DNA from: Bacteroidales bacterium
GTDB taxonomy: Bacteria > Bacteroidota > Bacteroidia > Bacteroidales > Bacteroidaceae
Reading direction: 5' to 3'
NCBI GenBank assembly: GCA_004556745.1
Contig: SFFY01000021.1
Location: forward strand, 1-35,589
DNA length: 35,589 nt
Of the stretch, positions 28,937-35,589 are shown piece after piece. The position numbers and the translations under genes are program-made. Numbering within the stretch: the first letter of the stretch is position 1; each line of letters opens with the position of its first letter. The notes under the pieces were generated by a model, which worked only from the letters and a program-made list of their open reading frames with translations, was not told where the DNA came from and did no database searches.

Positions 28937-28965
28937 TTGCTTTTCTCAGTGGAAAAAGGTATATT
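28937..28965 (+). promoter_or_regulatory. Moron promoter, TTGCTT-N17-TATATT
   Basis: TTGCTT (28937-28942), 17-bp spacer, TATATT (28960-28965), opposite to the late genes. Sequence after the -10 (GGTGATATG) resembles that of the other moron promoter (CGTGTTATG); here that ATG is followed at once by TAG, and the gene starts at 28986. Confidence 0.6.
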
Positions 28966-28985
28966 GGTGATATGTAGGTTTGATT

Positions 28986-29255
28986 ATGGCTGAACAGAAA
29001 AAAGAATTCTTCTGGAAATACGAAAGTGTCCTTGACCACGACATAACGCCGGAACAGTTCAAGGCTGTTACCGGCTTTGACTGGGAAAGGCGCTTCGAAT
29101 ACCTCCAAAGCGTCGTCAACAGCCCCTATGCTGGATGTCTTGACATAGTTGTGCTTTACGGCGGACGCTATGGGATACCCTATAACAAAAAAATGTGTGA
29201 CAAATATGGTGTTCTTGCAAACAAAGCACCTATGGTGATGGATTACTGCTACTAA
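28986..29255 (+). CDS. Moron gene 1, 89 aa, unknown
   Basis: Plus-strand gene between protease and MuF genes. 'FFWKYESVLDHDITPEQFKA' and VTGFDWERRFEYLQ, then 'GYIPYN'-like 'YGGRYGIPYNKKMCDKYGVL'. No family recognised. AT-rich with its own promoter and short leader. Because it lies beside a MuF-peptidase fusion, it is a candidate immunity or accessory gene. Confidence 0.65.
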   Translation: MAEQKKEFFWKYESVLDHDITPEQFKAVTGFDWERRFEYLQSVVNSPYAGCLDIVVLYGGRYGIPYNKKMCDKYGVLANKAPMVMDYCY

Positions 29256-29315
29256 GTTTTACCTCGTATCGTAAAGAGCCCCTATAAGACATATATTCAG
29301 AAAAGGAGGACGATT

Positions 29316-29507
29316 ATGCCTGCTGAATTTACACCAAGTCCGGAATTCCTGAAGTTACTCGCACTCGTTGACGAGTGGTCTACGCACGATAAGGAATACA
29401 TCTGGGAAAGCTCCCTGAAGGATGGAGCACCTCAATATGTGCACGAAGCTTTAAAAGAGCTTGTCAAGATTCAAAAGGAACTAGACAAGGAAGGAAGCTG
29501 CATCTAG
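29316..29507 (+). CDS. Moron gene 2, 63 aa, unknown
   Basis: AAAGGAGG precedes ATG at good spacing. Small, acidic and helical (SPEFLKLLALVDEWSTHDKE...). It probably shares the promoter of moron gene 1 (60 nt gap, no terminator seen). Its stop overlaps the end of the MuF gene on the other strand by 4 nt. A candidate immunity partner for the metallopeptidase, from place only. Confidence 0.65.
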   Translation: MPAEFTPSPEFLKLLALVDEWSTHDKEYIWESSLKDGAPQYVHEALKELVKIQKELDKEGSCI

Positions 29508-31276
29508 ATTCCTAGTGGCTTGGCTCGCTCCGTCACAATCTTGTAGACCTGCTTCGACATGTTCTGCGCACGGCTCCTGTTCACGAAAACGTCGGCAAAG
29601 CTTTCAGCTATTGTCTCGGTGTACTTGTACGTCATGTCGGCGTAATCGCTGATCGTTTTTCTTATTGCCATCAAATCTATAGAGGATAAGTTCTTGTATC
29701 CGGCCGCATTTGCGGCCTTTATTACAATTTCCCTGGCTATGGATTCATAATTGATGATGTTGCTCTCTTTCTGCGCTATCCAATAATTGACGATGTGACC
29801 CATTTCATGTATAGCAGAAGCCTTAGCGGACATTCCTTTAGGATGGAACGATGAATCGGCGAATTCATAAGTGTTATTCATGTAATAACTTGAAAACCTT
29901 AAAAAGAAAGGCTTGTTCATATTCCAGTTTGCAGACATGATATAACCAATGGCATTTGAGCTTTTCACGTCAGAAATTTTTGCATTCTTGAATATTTCAA
30001 TTACGCTATCAATTCCAGAAAGAGCTCCTTTTAATTTTTCAAAATTACAGTTTGTCAAAGCCTTTTGCAGTTTTATGGAATGTTTTTTTTGGAAATAGCT
30101 AAACAGTTCCTTTGCGTCCTTGCTCTTTTCGATTTTTTCGTCTACGGCGTACTTTGGAATCAGACCCGCCCTTTCTTCAATACGGTTTGATCTTTCGTAC
30201 ATTATTTCGTTGATGTATTCTTGTGTCCTCCTGGAGTGCCTATCGTTTGACAACTTCAATATTTCACGGCGTCTCTGTTCTTCATTTAGCTCAGCTTTTG
30301 TCTCCTTTACCTGCTGTTCCGCCTTTTCCGCCCTCGCCTCTGCCTTCGACGTCTCCTCCCTTGCCTGTTCAAGCGGAGTGGGTTCCTTTTCCTCCGATTC
30401 CTCAGATTCCTCCGGACGCTCCTTGATCTCGTACTGGCCGTCTATCTCTGGGTCCCACGCCACCGACGTGCAGCGGCACTGGAAGTCGTCGCCCGGGTGC
30501 AGGTGGCACATCTCGCTGGTGCGCGGGTGCTCCACAGGGTGCAGCGGGTCGTCAGGGTTCTCGGTGTAGTACACGGTGGGGTCGTCAACCGAGCAGATGA
30601 CGCCGTTCATCGCCTGGTGGTCAGGGCGCGTCCGTTCGTCCATGGTCGCCATCCACACATAGTAGCGGCATCCCATCTCGCGATAGGTGGCGCGCGTCAC
30701 GGAGCCGTTCAGCTTCGCGGATTCGGTGCGGGCGATAAGTTCGGCGCGGTGCCTGAATTTCAGCTCCAGTTCTCCCTTTATGGCCTTTTCAAGCTGCCTG
30801 CCGTTCCAGCCCTCGTTCTTCGCGGTCGATACGATGCGGGATATCTCCTTCTTCGCGTCCGACTCGGCGCTCTTGCACAACGTCTGGAAGTTCGCCTCCC
30901 ACGTCCGGTAGATTTCATCCTTCGCGTTTGGCGGGTAGTAGGGCTTGCCCACTATCATCTCGGAGCTTCTCGCCACGGATTCCGACACCTTGCGGCCAAT
31001 GGCGCGACCGATTGCCGACACCTCGCTCCTGAAGTCCTCCGGTAGATCGCCACCGAAATTCGCCAGCGTTTCCAGGTCGTCGGCAAAAACCTCGCCGTTC
31101 ACCGCCACGGCATAGGCCTCGGCGATATATCTGGAAATTTCCGACTTGAGCGCCACCTGCAGGCGAAGCTCTTCCTTGTACGGGTAGAACATACGTGAAT
31201 TGAACACGGGGTGCCGCCCGCGTTTCTTGCCGGTGGCCGTCTGCACACCCTGCGCGAATCTCACGAGGTCGTTCAC
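29504..31276 (-). CDS. MuF head morphogenesis protein fused to zinc-metallopeptidase domain
   Basis: 590 aa. The MuF-type head domain is shown by 'HRAELIARTESAKLNGSVTR' (about 176-195), 'MDERTRPDHQAMNGVICSVD' (212-231) and FQCRCTS (265-271). A charged coiled linker (285-345) leads to a separate C-terminal module with HEMGH at 490-494 and a downstream TIAESFADVF (Glu558 as likely third zinc ligand), a gluzincin pattern. Its DNA is clearly AT-richer than the head part, so the module was probably acquired. The domain may be an ejected effector/toxin, as in MuF polymorphic toxins. Confidence 0.85.
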   Translation of the reverse strand: MNDLVRFAQGVQTATGKKRGRHPVFNSRMFYPYKEELRLQVALKSEISRYIAEAYAVAVNGEVFADDLETLANFGGDLPEDFRSEVSAIGRAIGRKVSESVARSSEMIVGKPYYPPNAKDEIYRTWEANFQTLCKSAESDAKKEISRIVSTAKNEGWNGRQLEKAIKGELELKFRHRAELIARTESAKLNGSVTRATYREMGCRYYVWMATMDERTRPDHQAMNGVICSVDDPTVYYTENPDDPLHPVEHPRTSEMCHLHPGDDFQCRCTSVAWDPEIDGQYEIKERPEESEESEEKEPTPLEQAREETSKAEARAEKAEQQVKETKAELNEEQRRREILKLSNDRHSRRTQEYINEIMYERSNRIEERAGLIPKYAVDEKIEKSKDAKELFSYFQKKHSIKLQKALTNCNFEKLKGALSGIDSVIEIFKNAKISDVKSSNAIGYIMSANWNMNKPFFLRFSSYYMNNTYEFADSSFHPKGMSAKASAIHEMGHIVNYWIAQKESNIINYESIAREIVIKAANAAGYKNLSSIDLMAIRKTISDYADMTYKYTETIAESFADVFVNRSRAQNMSKQVYKIVTERAKPLGI

Positions 31277-31279
31277 TGG

Positions 31280-32521
31280 CTAGACCTCCACGCTCACTTC
31301 CCAGCTGTGGCCGTTCTCGAATACCGCCTTGCGCACCTCTTCAGGGGCCACCGCCCCCATCTGGTAGTAGGTGTTCAGCGTATCCGCCTGCAGCTTTCTC
31401 GCTTCGAGCGTCTGCTTCAATGTCATCTCGTCTACCGCGCCCCACTCGAACTCGGACAGCTCGCGCCCCAGGTTACGGCGCGTGAGGTCGGCAAGCAGGG
31501 CGCACGTCGGTCGATAAAGGCAGTCGTTACGCCACATGTCCACAGACTGGCACCACGCCTGCGTGTCGCCCTCGTTGGTCTGCGCAAGACCCGTCGCGCT
31601 CTGCCCGAACAGGATGCTCATCGGGATGCGGGATTTTGCCGCGACCTGCACCATGCACTTCTGCCACACCTCCGGAAGCCCCTGGAAGTTGTGGGAGAGT
31701 ATGTCGAATCCGTCGTCCTTCCCTGCGAACGCCGCCCTCATCGAGTTCATCGTGAGCTTGAGAAGGCTCATCACCTTGTGGATGTCGTTCACCCCGCAGT
31801 CGGGCTTCGAAAGCATCAGGTTGAGGTTGCTCATTCGCATGAGCAGCGTCCCGGTCTCCTGCGCCATGTTCGTTATCGCCCCCGACACGGCGGCAAGCTC
31901 CTTCAGCGACTGCTCCACCGGATAGAGGGCCGACACCCCGAAGAAGGATTCAGCGAGGGAGTTTTCAAGCACGTCTGGCAATTCTTCGCCGTGGAACACG
32001 GTGCACCTTGAAGGGTGAATGAGCACCTGGCGACCGCCAAGCAGGTTCACGCGGAAGACACGCGGATATTCGCCATTGAAATCATCGGTTCGGAGTTCCA
32101 CCTTACCGGCGGAATACACCCTGTATCCCTTCACCTTCGCGCCATTCGGCGGTTCATGCGCTAGCGACTCCGCACTGTCGCCATCGTACTCGGTGGCGAC
32201 AACAGCGCCGCCGGTGAGACGCAGGAACGACCCCGCCTTCTTGACAGCACGCAACAGCCCGATCCTGGACGCAAGATTCAAGGCCTCGCCGCCATTGTCC
32301 CCGATGATGGCGATGTCCTTCATCAGGGACGCTTCCGGGAACCCGTCCACGATGAAGGACGCTATGCCGTCCTGCACCTTCATGCTAGACAGCGCCACCA
32401 GGTTCGCGGGCCTGTACGGAGCCACACGGATGTTAGCGCTCTTGTCCATTGAAGCGAAACCGAGACCCGTCACCATGTTCTCGTAGGCCCCGTCGTTTAT
32501 AATCTGTCTATCCTCTTTCAT
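31280..32521 (-). CDS. Portal protein (DUF1073-like)
   Basis: 413 aa from ATG 32521, which follows AGGAGA (spacing about 12). 'RIPMSILFGQSATGLAQTNE' then GDTQAWCQSVDMWRND matches the DUF1073 portal group, and its place between TerL and MuF agrees. The ring is the DNA channel and joins TerL during packaging. Confidence 0.88.
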   Translation of the reverse strand: MKEDRQIINDGAYENMVTGLGFASMDKSANIRVAPYRPANLVALSSMKVQDGIASFIVDGFPEASLMKDIAIIGDNGGEALNLASRIGLLRAVKKAGSFLRLTGGAVVATEYDGDSAESLAHEPPNGAKVKGYRVYSAGKVELRTDDFNGEYPRVFRVNLLGGRQVLIHPSRCTVFHGEELPDVLENSLAESFFGVSALYPVEQSLKELAAVSGAITNMAQETGTLLMRMSNLNLMLSKPDCGVNDIHKVMSLLKLTMNSMRAAFAGKDDGFDILSHNFQGLPEVWQKCMVQVAAKSRIPMSILFGQSATGLAQTNEGDTQAWCQSVDMWRNDCLYRPTCALLADLTRRNLGRELSEFEWGAVDEMTLKQTLEARKLQADTLNTYYQMGAVAPEEVRKAVFENGHSWEVSVEV

Positions 32522-32537
32522 TGTCCGATTGATTCTC

Positions 32538-33944
32538 CTATAAAAAGTCAAGTACACCACGCCCGCCCTGCACTGCGAGCGAGTCCAATGCCTGCGTTGT
32601 CGCGTCCACCTGGTCGTCGTGCGGCGCGTTCGGGAACGAGAGCAGCTCCTCCAGGTAGTGCCGTACCCACGGGTGCGCCCCGTCCATTGGAGGCAGGAGT
32701 ACGTTGCCGGACTCGAAAAGCGGGCTCACCGCGTAGGCGCGCGCCGTCTTCGATCCCCTCGGGGTATACGGCACCAGCCCGGGTATTTCGGAACCAAGCG
32801 CAGCAATTATCGCGGGTCCGTTCGCCTTGTCCTCCACGATTTTCTCGAGAGCCATGGGCCACTTCGCGCTCATGCGCCGCATGGCGCGCACCTGACCCAC
32901 GAAGTCCAGCTTTTCGCACACGGCATCGAGAAGGTAGAAGTTGCCGCCTACCTTGCCCCATACCTGGCCCGCCACGTAGTCGGATTTCGCCGCGTCCTTG
33001 AATGTGAAATCCCAGCTCTGCACCACACGCTCGAAAACATTCGGTTCCGTGTCCCAGTGCCGCACCCATGACCCCTTGAATATGCCGCCTCCACGCGGCG
33101 TCGGGTGCTGCTGGTAGAGGGCAGCCCAGTCGTAGGACCCGACTGCGCCGCGTATGGCTGTAAGTTCGGCGAGGTCGTAGCGTTCCGGGTGGAGCGCCTC
33201 GCCCTCCTTCCTGAATTTCTCGTCGTGTTCAGCTATGGCGGGGTAGCTCACCAGCTCCCACTTCTCGCCGCCCGCCTCCTGCGCCTGCAGGAGCCGCCCC
33301 ACAAGGTCGTCCTCGTGCCACCGGGTGTGCATTACGATGATTCCGCCACCTGGAGCGAGACGCGTCCGAAGCGTTGACGTGTACCAGTCCCACGCCCTGG
33401 CCCTCATCGTCGGGCTGTCAGCGTCGCGCCTGTCCTTGAACGGGTCGTCTATGATGGCAATCTGCGCACCCTTGCCGGTGATGCCAGTGTTAACGCCAGC
33501 CGCTATGTATCGTCCCCTGCGCCCAGGTATCTCGAAGTACTTCGAGGTCTGGACGGCGGTCATGTTCGTAACGGACGACCTGCGTTCCAGAAGGTTCACC
33601 TTCGGGAAAAGCTCGCGGTATTCCGGCTGCTTCATGATTGACTGCACGTCACGCCCCATGGCAGACGCAAGCTCCATGTTGTAGCTTGCCGATATGATGT
33701 AGATGTCCGGGTTCACGCCGAACAGCCATGCGGGAAAGTCGCGGCTGACAATCTGGCTCTTTCCGTGGCGAGGCGGAGCCGTCAGGATGAGCCTCGGGCG
33801 CTTGCCCTGCACCGACTCCACGTAGAAGCGCATGAGCCTTGCGCACACCTCGCGGTGGAACCATCCCATGAGGTAGTCGTCGTGCATCGCCAGGATGAAC
33901 GCCGCCAGGTTCCTTCTTGCAAGAGCGATCCTGGCCGGGGTCAT
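32538..33944 (-). CDS. terL: Terminase large subunit
   Basis: 468 aa. ATPase: Walker A 'APPRHGKS' (residues 56-63) and Walker B IAIIDDP (162-168). Nuclease: Asp312 in QSWDFTFKD, acidic EDKANGPA (371-378) and 'FPNAPHDDQVDATT' (437-450). All key residues of a packaging motor-nuclease are present. The start overlaps TerS by 4 nt. Confidence 0.95.
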   Translation of the reverse strand: MTPARIALARRNLAAFILAMHDDYLMGWFHREVCARLMRFYVESVQGKRPRLILTAPPRHGKSQIVSRDFPAWLFGVNPDIYIISASYNMELASAMGRDVQSIMKQPEYRELFPKVNLLERRSSVTNMTAVQTSKYFEIPGRRGRYIAAGVNTGITGKGAQIAIIDDPFKDRRDADSPTMRARAWDWYTSTLRTRLAPGGGIIVMHTRWHEDDLVGRLLQAQEAGGEKWELVSYPAIAEHDEKFRKEGEALHPERYDLAELTAIRGAVGSYDWAALYQQHPTPRGGGIFKGSWVRHWDTEPNVFERVVQSWDFTFKDAAKSDYVAGQVWGKVGGNFYLLDAVCEKLDFVGQVRAMRRMSAKWPMALEKIVEDKANGPAIIAALGSEIPGLVPYTPRGSKTARAYAVSPLFESGNVLLPPMDGAHPWVRHYLEELLSFPNAPHDDQVDATTQALDSLAVQGGRGVLDFL

Positions 33945-34441
33945 ACGCCAACCCCAGACGACCGATCAAAAAGATCCTGCTGACCGTAGACTCCCATGTT
34001 GACGGCCTCGGCCCTGATGTCCTCCGTATCCACTTCCGGCCCAGTCTCCGGCTTCGCATTATCTGTATCCATTGCCCGGGATAGCTGCTTCACCTCGAGT
34101 TCCAGCTTTTTCACTTCGAACACGGCCTTTTTCCCTTCGATCGACTTGCCAGCAAGCGCGAACACCCACTGCGCGCTCTTCAGGTCGCCCGATAGACCGC
34201 GCCCGGCGTGTACCGCTATGATGGCAGCCTCCAGCGCCGTGCTCCTAGCGTCGCCGGACAGACCCATTCCGTAGAAGTTGATGGAGTCAAGCGCCGCCTT
34301 CATGTCTGGGTTCTTCGTCATGTCGAAACGCCCCTCCAGTATGGCGGATGCGATACGGCGCACGTCCCTCATGCGGCTCTGCGTCCTGTGGCCCTTGGCC
34401 GCCGCTATTCTCGCGGTCTCAGTCGTGAAATCCCTGGCCAT
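33941..34441 (-). CDS. terS: Terminase small subunit (probable)
   Basis: 166 aa from ATG 34441, chosen because AAGGA precedes it and a TAG of the HTH gene ends just before. 'MARDFTTETARIAAAKGHRT' has the Ala/Lys helical start seen in small terminases that select DNA, followed by a helical body and 'LSGDLKSAQWVFALAGKSIE'. Assigned mainly from place directly ahead of TerL with overlap. Confidence 0.7.
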   Translation of the reverse strand: MARDFTTETARIAAAKGHRTQSRMRDVRRIASAILEGRFDMTKNPDMKAALDSINFYGMGLSGDARSTALEAAIIAVHAGRGLSGDLKSAQWVFALAGKSIEGKKAVFEVKKLELEVKQLSRAMDTDNAKPETGPEVDTEDIRAEAVNMGVYGQQDLFDRSSGVGV

Positions 34442-34443
34442 GC

Positions 34444-34689
34444 CTAGTCCTTCGACCTCGCCCACCATTCCTGGAACTCCCGCCACACGATGGAGATGCG
34501 ACCGGAACGCGTGGAACGCCTTATAGGCAGCCCCCTCCTGTCTATCCACTGGTACACCGTCATGGGGTGGAAACCTATAATGGCGGCAATCTCCTTGACG
34601 CTGTAAATGCGGTCGCCTGGATTCATCATCCCGGTAACGTGGCTTGCGGGCACACTCGAAGGTGCCGTATATCCGAAAAGGTCATCCAC
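34444..34689 (-). CDS. Helix-turn-helix DNA-binding protein (MerR/excisionase type)
   Basis: 81 aa. 'YSVKEIAAIIGFHPMTVYQW' followed by IDRRGLPIRRS is a clear HTH_17/excisionase-like domain (residues about 29-70). The start overlaps the end of the upstream gene. It may take part in packaging-site recognition with TerS or regulate late transcription, for example through the 27-bp elements; not shown. Confidence 0.75.
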   Translation of the reverse strand: MDDLFGYTAPSSVPASHVTGMMNPGDRIYSVKEIAAIIGFHPMTVYQWIDRRGLPIRRSTRSGRISIVWREFQEWWARSKD

Positions 34690-35231
34690 TACGCATCCCT
34701 CCTTATCTCGAAAGTGACGGAATTCAACAGCCGCCCCGTGTCTACGAGCGGCTTGCTCGACCCCTTTCTGGCCACGGTCTTCGGCGACAGCGGCGCATAC
34801 GTGCCCGTCTCGATGGCCTTCTTTATGGCGTCGCGCGTGCGCTCGCCCATTGTCGAAAGGAACGCGTCGACGGACATGTATCCGTTAAGCACGCGCGGGA
34901 CGTATGCCTTCAGGATTCTAGGGTATTCCCTCGCCCATATCTCTGCGGCGAATGCCATGAACGGTCTGGCCGGTATGCGTCCGTACTTGAGCCCACCTAG
35001 CGTCTGCCCTGGCTCCCTTCCGTAGTTCAGCGTACGGGCTATGAGCGCAATCGATGCAGGCCTTCCCACGGCGGGCTGGTCGTTCCCGGTCGCCCTTTTC
35101 GCCTGCAGGTGTGCGTAGGCGGTCACGGCGGAACCGTTACTGTCTATCCAACCGGCCACCACTGTGGCGGAATCCATCGCGGCCTCCAGCTCACGGAGCC
35201 GCCTCACGATAGGCATCTTCGAATAGTCCAT
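34689..35231 (-). CDS. Virion morphogenesis/neck-like protein
   Basis: 180 aa from ATG 35231 (an ATG at 35216 is also possible; both lack a strong site). 'KYGRIPARPFMAFAAEIWAR', 'DAIKKAIETGTYAPLSPKTV' and 'GSSKPLVDTGRLLNSVTFEI' match the virion morphogenesis/gp10-like neck proteins with their end signature T...KG...PLvDTG.l..s. Its place ahead of the terminase genes, far from the other neck genes, is unusual. Confidence 0.75.
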   Translation of the reverse strand: MDYSKMPIVRRLRELEAAMDSATVVAGWIDSNGSAVTAYAHLQAKRATGNDQPAVGRPASIALIARTLNYGREPGQTLGGLKYGRIPARPFMAFAAEIWAREYPRILKAYVPRVLNGYMSVDAFLSTMGERTRDAIKKAIETGTYAPLSPKTVARKGSSKPLVDTGRLLNSVTFEIRRDA

Positions 35232-35459
35232 GCACGCATAAGATACATTTTTTTTTTGGGAAGCGTACCTTAAAAATTCACAGACGCATAAAAAGGGCGC
35301 AGATCGCGCGCCTAATTGTCGTTTTCCGTTTCCGAGCACATCTGATAGTCAAGTCTTGATCATTACTGATCAAACAAATATATCCAATCCCCTCTTCTCA
35401 CGCGCGCACGCGCGTATAGTAGAGTAGAGGGATATTTACATAAAGGGAGATAAATAGAA
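35232..35459. other. Non-coding control region, proximal part
   Basis: No gene on either strand. Contains a T10 run (35248-35257), a minus-strand terminator-like hairpin GGCGC...GCGCC with T5 (35290-35312), a palindrome at 35356-35373 and an alternating purine-pyrimidine run near 35399-35418. No clear minus-strand TTGACA/TATATT pair for the packaging genes could be found. Confidence 0.6.
35356..35373. promoter_or_regulatory. Palindromic operator-like site
   Basis: TTGATCA-TTAC-TGATCAA is a perfect 7-bp inverted repeat with a 4-bp centre, typical of a dimeric regulator site. Lies upstream of the late packaging genes. Confidence 0.55.
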
Positions 35460-35507
35460 TATCTACTTCTATATCTACTTCTATATCTACTTCTATATCT
35501 ACTTCTA
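35460..35507. repeat. Four TATCTACTTCTA tandem repeats
   Basis: Four exact copies of a 12-bp unit, directly followed after 2 bp by the GGGTTATTTTTT array, also with a 12-bp period. They could be iterons for a replication initiator. Confidence 0.9.
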
Positions 35508-35509
35508 TA

Positions 35510-35589
35510 GGGTTATTTTTTGGGTTATTTTTTGGGTTATTTTTTGGGTTATTTTTTGGGTTATTTTTTGGGTTATTTTTTGGGTTATT
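35510..35589. repeat. GGGTTATTTTTT tandem array, right end
   Basis: Six full 12-bp units and a partial seventh reach the end of the window. The same unit begins the window in the same orientation (with 8 T at the joint rather than 6 if the ends are placed together). This fits a circular or permuted molecule opened within one array. Confidence 0.92.

Noticed and set aside
29269..29297. Separate promoter for moron gene 2 using TATATT at 29292.
   Set aside because: No -35 hexamer at 16-18 bp; co-transcription with gene 1 is simpler.
35460..35589. CRISPR array.
   Set aside because: 12-bp contiguous tandem units without spacers and no cas genes.

Overview
The window looks like a near-complete genome, or a circularly permuted contig, of a contractile-tailed (myovirus-type) phage of about 35.6 kb. 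Evidence is a full head-neck-tail-baseplate gene set read on the minus strand (terminase, portal, MuF-type head protein, protease-scaffold, decoration, capsid, neck, sheath, tube, chaperone with frameshift, tape measure, hub, spike, baseplate, fibres, lysis) and a plus-strand block of small early genes with a Bet/RecT annealing protein and SSB. Genes usually have clear GGAGG-type ribosome binding sites, and promoters have a sigma70-like TTGACA-N17-TATATT form. This argues against a Bacteroidetes-type host, where these signals differ, but the host cannot be fixed from the sequence. No integrase, lysogeny repressor, DNA polymerase or helicase was recognised.

Layout. 1-235: T6G3TTA/T6G4 repeat array, AT-rich spacer and early promoter. 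236-4517: early operon 1 (ribbon-helix-helix protein, disordered DnaD/DUF6291-like protein, small proteins, Bet-like annealing protein, SSB), closed by a hairpin and followed by a CAT-anticodon tRNA. 4838-7968: early operon 2, about fourteen tightly overlapping small genes, including Cys-rich zinc-ribbon-like proteins, one of them frame-disrupted. 8108-8567: a two-gene cassette with its own promoter, between terminators. 8572-8940: an IS200/IS605 relic whose TnpA has lost the HUH active site. 9223-9249: terminator that ends the late transcript.

9278-35231 (minus strand) is the late region. In order of transcription it holds: a neck-like protein, an HTH protein, TerS, TerL, portal and a MuF head protein fused to a zinc-metallopeptidase domain; then the capsid protease with a probable internal scaffold start, decoration protein, major capsid, neck proteins, sheath, tube, tail chaperones with a CCCTTTC slippery site, tape measure, Dit-like protein, plug, hub, spike, gp46/gp47/gp48-like baseplate proteins, fibres and lysis genes. 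Two plus-strand 'moron' loci (17367-17606 and 28986-29507) interrupt it, each with its own TATATT promoter. Next to each sits a near-identical 27-bp element, 46-47 bp ahead of the following minus-strand gene, so probably a late-promoter element.

35232-35589 is non-coding. It carries an 18-bp palindrome, an alternating purine-pyrimidine run, four TATCTACTTCTA repeats and a GGGTTATTTTTT array. Joined to positions 1-235 it forms a control region of roughly 590 bp between the divergent early and late transcription units, and is the best candidate for a replication or packaging origin. The observations most worth following up are the MuF-metallopeptidase fusion with its opposite-strand partner genes, the shared late-promoter element, the telomere-like G-rich arrays, and the HUH-less TnpA.
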